The notes under the pieces: generated by a model | The model's input: the letters and a program-made list of their open reading frames with translations, nothing else | The model's database searches: none | What the model was told of the DNA's origin: nothing | Part shown: piece by piece, positions 5,132 to 5,553 of the stretch | How positions within the stretch are numbered: position 1 is the stretch's first letter | How the letters are laid out: every line of letters begins with the position of its first letter | From: Xanthobacteraceae bacterium | Lineage (GTDB): Bacteria; Pseudomonadota; Alphaproteobacteria; Rhizobiales; Xanthobacteraceae | Length of the DNA: 5,553 nt | Direction: 5' to 3' | Assembly (NCBI GenBank): GCA_025929595.1 | Contig: JAICQA010000194.1 | Span: forward strand, 1-5,553 | Program-made: the position numbers and the translations under genes

Positions 5132-5553
5132 ATGCGGTTTCGGCGGCATAATTGCCGGACGGACGGCCATGCATGGCCGCTGATCCGCGCGTGTGTGGCA
5201 TTGACTGCGGTCGCGCTCGCCCTTGCCGCCTGCAACCAGCACGATCCTTCCGTGACTGGCTCCATTGCCACGCCGGTTTCCATGAACACCGGTCACACCA
5301 TCGCCTTCGAGTCCGTCGATGGCCCGCCGCGCCCGGTCTTCGACCGGCTGGTCGCCGCGCTCGGGACCGAGGCGGAGCGCCGCCAGTTGCCCGTCGTGAC
5401 CCACACCGCGCCATCGACCTATCGTGTGCGCGCCTATCTCGCGACCTATATCGAGAAGAAGAAAAAGCGCGCGACTTTGACCTGGGCCTGGGAGGTGTTC
5501 GACACGCGTGAAAACCGCGCCTTCCGGCTGGCGGGCGAAGAAGCGCTTGGTGC
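5132..5553 (+). CDS. Putative lipoprotein, N-terminal part (C-terminus beyond window)
   Basis: I translated this open frame by hand; it runs 140 codons from the ATG at 5132 to the window edge without a stop. The N-terminus is a lipoprotein signal: an arginine-rich n-region (RFRR at 2-5, Arg9, Arg19), a hydrophobic stretch ACVALTAVALALAA (20-33) and the lipobox Leu31-Ala-Ala-Cys34. Cys34 would be lipidated by Lgt, and Asn35 at the +2 position does not predict inner-membrane retention by the Asp rule. The mature part is soluble, with FDRLVAALGTEAERRQLPVV (70-89), STYRVRAYLATYIEKKKKR (95-113) and LTWAWEVFDTRENRAFRLAG (116-135). I recognise it only as a conserved hypothetical lipoprotein usually found between pgeF and prs in Hyphomicrobiales. 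Whether it belongs to the lgt-midA-pgeF transcript is unclear, since the nuclease block intervenes. No function is assigned. Confidence 0.85.
   Translation, partial: MRFRRHNCRTDGHAWPLIRACVALTAVALALAACNQHDPSVTGSIATPVSMNTGHTIAFESVDGPPRPVFDRLVAALGTEAERRQLPVVTHTAPSTYRVRAYLATYIEKKKKRATLTWAWEVFDTRENRAFRLAGEEALG
5164..5179. repeat. Perfect 16-bp palindrome in the signal-peptide region
   Basis: CGGCCATGCATGGCCG is identical to its reverse complement. It covers codons 11-16 of the lipoprotein gene, 32 nt after the start. It may be chance, a protein-binding site, or an mRNA hairpin. Confidence 0.5.

Noticed and set aside
4800..5414. Minus-strand open frame of 204 codons across the nuclease and lipoprotein genes
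   Set aside because: It is antisense to two genes with clear motifs and reads through the palindromic repeat; composition is Arg/Ala/Gly-rich with no domain.

Overview
The window looks like core chromosome of an alphaproteobacterium of the order Hyphomicrobiales (Bradyrhizobium / Rhodopseudomonas / Xanthobacteraceae type). The grounds are high G+C coding sequence, clustered GANTC sites, palindromic intergenic repeats typical of that group, and a familiar gene order: proC - ybjN-like - ubiK divergent from lgt - midA/NDUFAF7 - pgeF - lipoprotein. The assignment is by pattern recognition; no search was run.

Left part (1-1577, minus strand): the 5' part of proC (pyrroline-5-carboxylate reductase, cut by the window edge), a YbjN-family gene 18 nt upstream of it, and ubiK/BMFP (ubiquinone-biosynthesis accessory factor). 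The 251-nt gap between ubiK and ybjN has no convincing gene but carries five GANTC (CcrM-type) sites within 87 bp.

Middle (1578-1910): the divergent ubiK/lgt intergenic region has no gene. It holds a highly structured repeat region with 24-nt perfect inverted ends, built from palindromic units in opposite orientations.

Right part (1911-5553, plus strand): lgt (prolipoprotein diacylglyceryl transferase) overlaps a MidA/NDUFAF7-type methyltransferase gene by 4 nt, and pgeF (peptidoglycan editing factor, YfiH/DUF152) follows 25 nt later. Next comes a 403-bp block in which a small, lower-G+C gene for a single-domain GIY-YIG nuclease lies tightly between two inverted palindromic repeats. The window ends in the 5' part of a lipoprotein gene. 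Lgt, PgeF and the lipoprotein give the plus-strand cluster an envelope theme.

The most interesting signal is the palindrome - GIY-YIG - inverted palindrome block at 4620-5022. It has the same unit architecture as the gene-free palindrome pair at 1723-1854. This suggests, as a hypothesis only, a small nuclease-associated repeat family with a gene-bearing form and a gene-free form, comparable in layout to the REPIN/RAYT systems of other bacteria.
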